A stretch of DNA of 64,000 bases from Flavobacterium sp. (lineage in GTDB: Bacteria; Bacteroidota; Bacteroidia; Flavobacteriales; Flavobacteriaceae): positions 1 through 64,000 of the forward strand of contig NZ_JANXUG010000010.1 of assembly GCF_025352015.1 (NCBI RefSeq), written 5' to 3'. Each line of letters opens with the position of its first letter. The stretch's first letter is position 1. Positions 62,590-64,000 of the stretch are shown here, piece after piece. Below the pieces are notes generated by a model, which saw only the letters and a list, made by a program, of their open reading frames with translations, ran no database searches and was not told where the DNA came from. A program made the translations under genes and the position numbers.

Positions 62590-63705
62590 ATGAATTTAAG
62601 TTATTGGGAACTTAAAAATTGGTTTACAAATATTGATTTCACTATTGTCGGAAGTGGAATTGTGGGGCTTCATTGTGCATTATCATTAAGAGAACGGTTT
62701 CCAAAAAGTAAAATTTTGATTCTAGAAATGGGAATTTTACCTCAAGGTGCTAGTACCAAGAATGCTGGTTTTGCTTGTTTTGGAAGTCTATCTGAAATTT
62801 TAGATGATTTGAAAACCCATAGCGAAGAGGAAGTAATGCAGCTCATTCAAAAACGTTGGAACGGATTGCAATTGTTACGGAAAAATTTAGGCGATCAAGC
62901 AATTGATTTTAAGCCTTATGGCGGTTATGAATTATTTTTAAAAGATGAAAAACACACTTATAATGACTGTTTACAAAAACTTCCGTTTATAAATGACTTA
63001 CTGAAACCACTTTTCAGCAACGATGTTTTTGCAAAAAGAACAAATAATTTTGCTTTTCAAGGCATACAAGAATCTTTAATTTTTAATCCATTTGAAGCCC
63101 AAATTGATACCGGAAAAATGATGAATGCATTGTTGAAAAAAGCTATTAGCAGCGATATTTTAATTTTAAATCACATTGAAGTGATGTCATATTATGAAAA
63201 AAGAGATTGTGTAGCTGTATCGCTGTCGAATTTTAGTTTTTCTTCCAAAAAAGTATTATTTGCTATTAATGGTTTTGCGGGGAAATTGACCAGTAATCAA
63301 GTAAAACCAGCAAGAGCACAGGTTTTGATTACCGAACCGATTCCTAATCTTAACATCAAAGGAACTTTTCATCTTGACAAAGGGTATAATTATTTCCGAA
63401 ATATTGACGACAGAATTTTATTGGGTGGCGGAAGAAATTTAGCCTTTGAAGAAGAAACGACCACTAAATTTGGTGAAACTGAAATAATTCAAAATCGTTT
63501 GGAAAAATTATTAAAAGAAGTAATTTTACCTAATACCGAATTTAAAATTGCCCATCGCTGGAGCGGAATTATGGGTTTAGGTGCCACAAAAAATCCTATT
63601 GTTGAGCAACTATCAGAACATGTTTATTGTGGTGTGCGATTGGGTGGAATGGGAGTTGCAATTGGGAGTTTAATTGGTCAAGAATTAGCAGATTTGGTAA
63701 AATAA
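62590..63705 (+). CDS. FAD-dependent oxidoreductase, D-amino-acid oxidase/glycine oxidase family
   Basis: A 371-residue flavoenzyme. The Rossmann motif is FTIVGSGIVGLHCALSLRE, followed by GASTKNAGFACFGSLSEI where the flavin and substrate contact is made. The C-terminal GVRLGGMGVAIGS closes the FAD site. The family oxidises amino acids, imino compounds or sarcosine-like substrates; which one cannot be told. It ends three bases before the mtgA start, so the two are likely co-transcribed. Confidence 0.88.
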   Translation: MNLSYWELKNWFTNIDFTIVGSGIVGLHCALSLRERFPKSKILILEMGILPQGASTKNAGFACFGSLSEILDDLKTHSEEEVMQLIQKRWNGLQLLRKNLGDQAIDFKPYGGYELFLKDEKHTYNDCLQKLPFINDLLKPLFSNDVFAKRTNNFAFQGIQESLIFNPFEAQIDTGKMMNALLKKAISSDILILNHIEVMSYYEKRDCVAVSLSNFSFSSKKVLFAINGFAGKLTSNQVKPARAQVLITEPIPNLNIKGTFHLDKGYNYFRNIDDRILLGGGRNLAFEEETTTKFGETEIIQNRLEKLLKEVILPNTEFKIAHRWSGIMGLGATKNPIVEQLSEHVYCGVRLGGMGVAIGSLIGQELADLVK

Positions 63706-63708
63706 AAT

Positions 63709-64000
63709 ATGATAAAAAAAATTTCAGGTTGGTTTTGGAAAGCCCTGCTTTGGTTCTTCGGACTTTCCATTTTGTCGGTCATTATATTCAAATGGGTTCC
63801 TATTCCGGTTACACCCTTAATGATAACAAGGATTATTGAGTTTAAGATTGATGGCGATGTGGCTATTTATAGTCACCACTGGGTTCCGTTAGAAGAAATA
63901 TCTCCAAATCTTCAAAAAGCAGTAATTGCCAGCGAAGACGGAAACTTTTTAAAGCACAGTGGCTTTGATTTTATGGCAATAAAAAAAGCCTTTAAAAATA
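63709..64000 (+). CDS. mtgA: Monofunctional peptidoglycan transglycosylase (5' part; runs off the window)
   Basis: The frame opens at the ATG at 63709 and stays open to the end of the window, 97 residues. One membrane helix (ALLWFFGLSILSVIIFKW) is followed by the start of a GT51 domain: KAVIASEDGNFLKHSGFD, in which the Glu of the ED pair is the catalytic residue. The single N-terminal helix and short lead indicate the monofunctional enzyme MtgA rather than a bifunctional penicillin-binding protein. The 3' end is outside. Confidence 0.88.
   Translation, partial: MIKKISGWFWKALLWFFGLSILSVIIFKWVPIPVTPLMITRIIEFKIDGDVAIYSHHWVPLEEISPNLQKAVIASEDGNFLKHSGFDFMAIKKAFKN

Overview
The window is AT-rich chromosomal DNA from a member of the Flavobacteriaceae, most likely a Flavobacterium. 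The evidence is type IX secretion C-terminal domains on two exported proteins, a b558-type succinate dehydrogenase, a PurF-like enzyme of the long Bacteroidota kind, an ABC permease fused to an M1 peptidase, an almost complete lack of Shine-Dalgarno sequences, and repeated promoters of the Bacteroidota type (TTG, 17-23 bases, TAnnTTTG). I see no prophage, insertion sequence, CRISPR array or rRNA.

Layout. 1-1289: a minus-strand pair, a PD-(D/E)XK nuclease-like protein and a metallo-beta-lactamase-fold hydrolase cut by the window edge. 1509-4401: PfkB kinase and PurF-like amidotransferase. 4421-4950: three tandem copies of a small-RNA gene, each with its own promoter and terminator. 5014-15000: sodA, an acetyltransferase, then addA and addB separated by kbl and an OmpA-like porin. 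15043-17248: alpha/beta hydrolase and aminopeptidase P. 17399-18273: a decayed lipoprotein gene. 18434-21966: sdhCAB. 22141-24960: a secreted GH92 glycosidase. 25038-29149: omega-amidase, Ig-like lipoprotein, a second decayed lipoprotein gene, comF and a nuclease-like gene. 29233-33787: glyS, an unusual LytTR regulator and a secreted phospholipase D-like protein. 34448-37499: a tiny exported protein made almost wholly of 13-residue repeats, followed by a TPR histidine kinase and response regulator. 37615-50921: thiL, an ABC transporter/M1 peptidase pair, lepA, a YihY protein, dusB, an FtsX-type permease, rbfA, methylmalonyl-CoA epimerase, a tRNA, a small exported protein and ribE. 50982-56024: pdxA, then the ribosome/fatty-acid cluster yceD-rpmF-fabH-accB-accC. 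56069-64000: S9 peptidase, a large secreted metalloprotease, a FAD oxidoreductase and a truncated mtgA.

Most genes are core metabolism: TCA cycle and respiration, fatty-acid initiation, purine, riboflavin, thiamine and B6 cofactors, translation, DNA break repair. The less ordinary parts are the triple small-RNA array with compensated hairpins, the exported repeat peptide next to a two-component system, two broken lipoprotein genes, a LytTR receiver with Asp replaced by Glu, an AddB with one cysteine, and two small nuclease-like proteins of unknown role.
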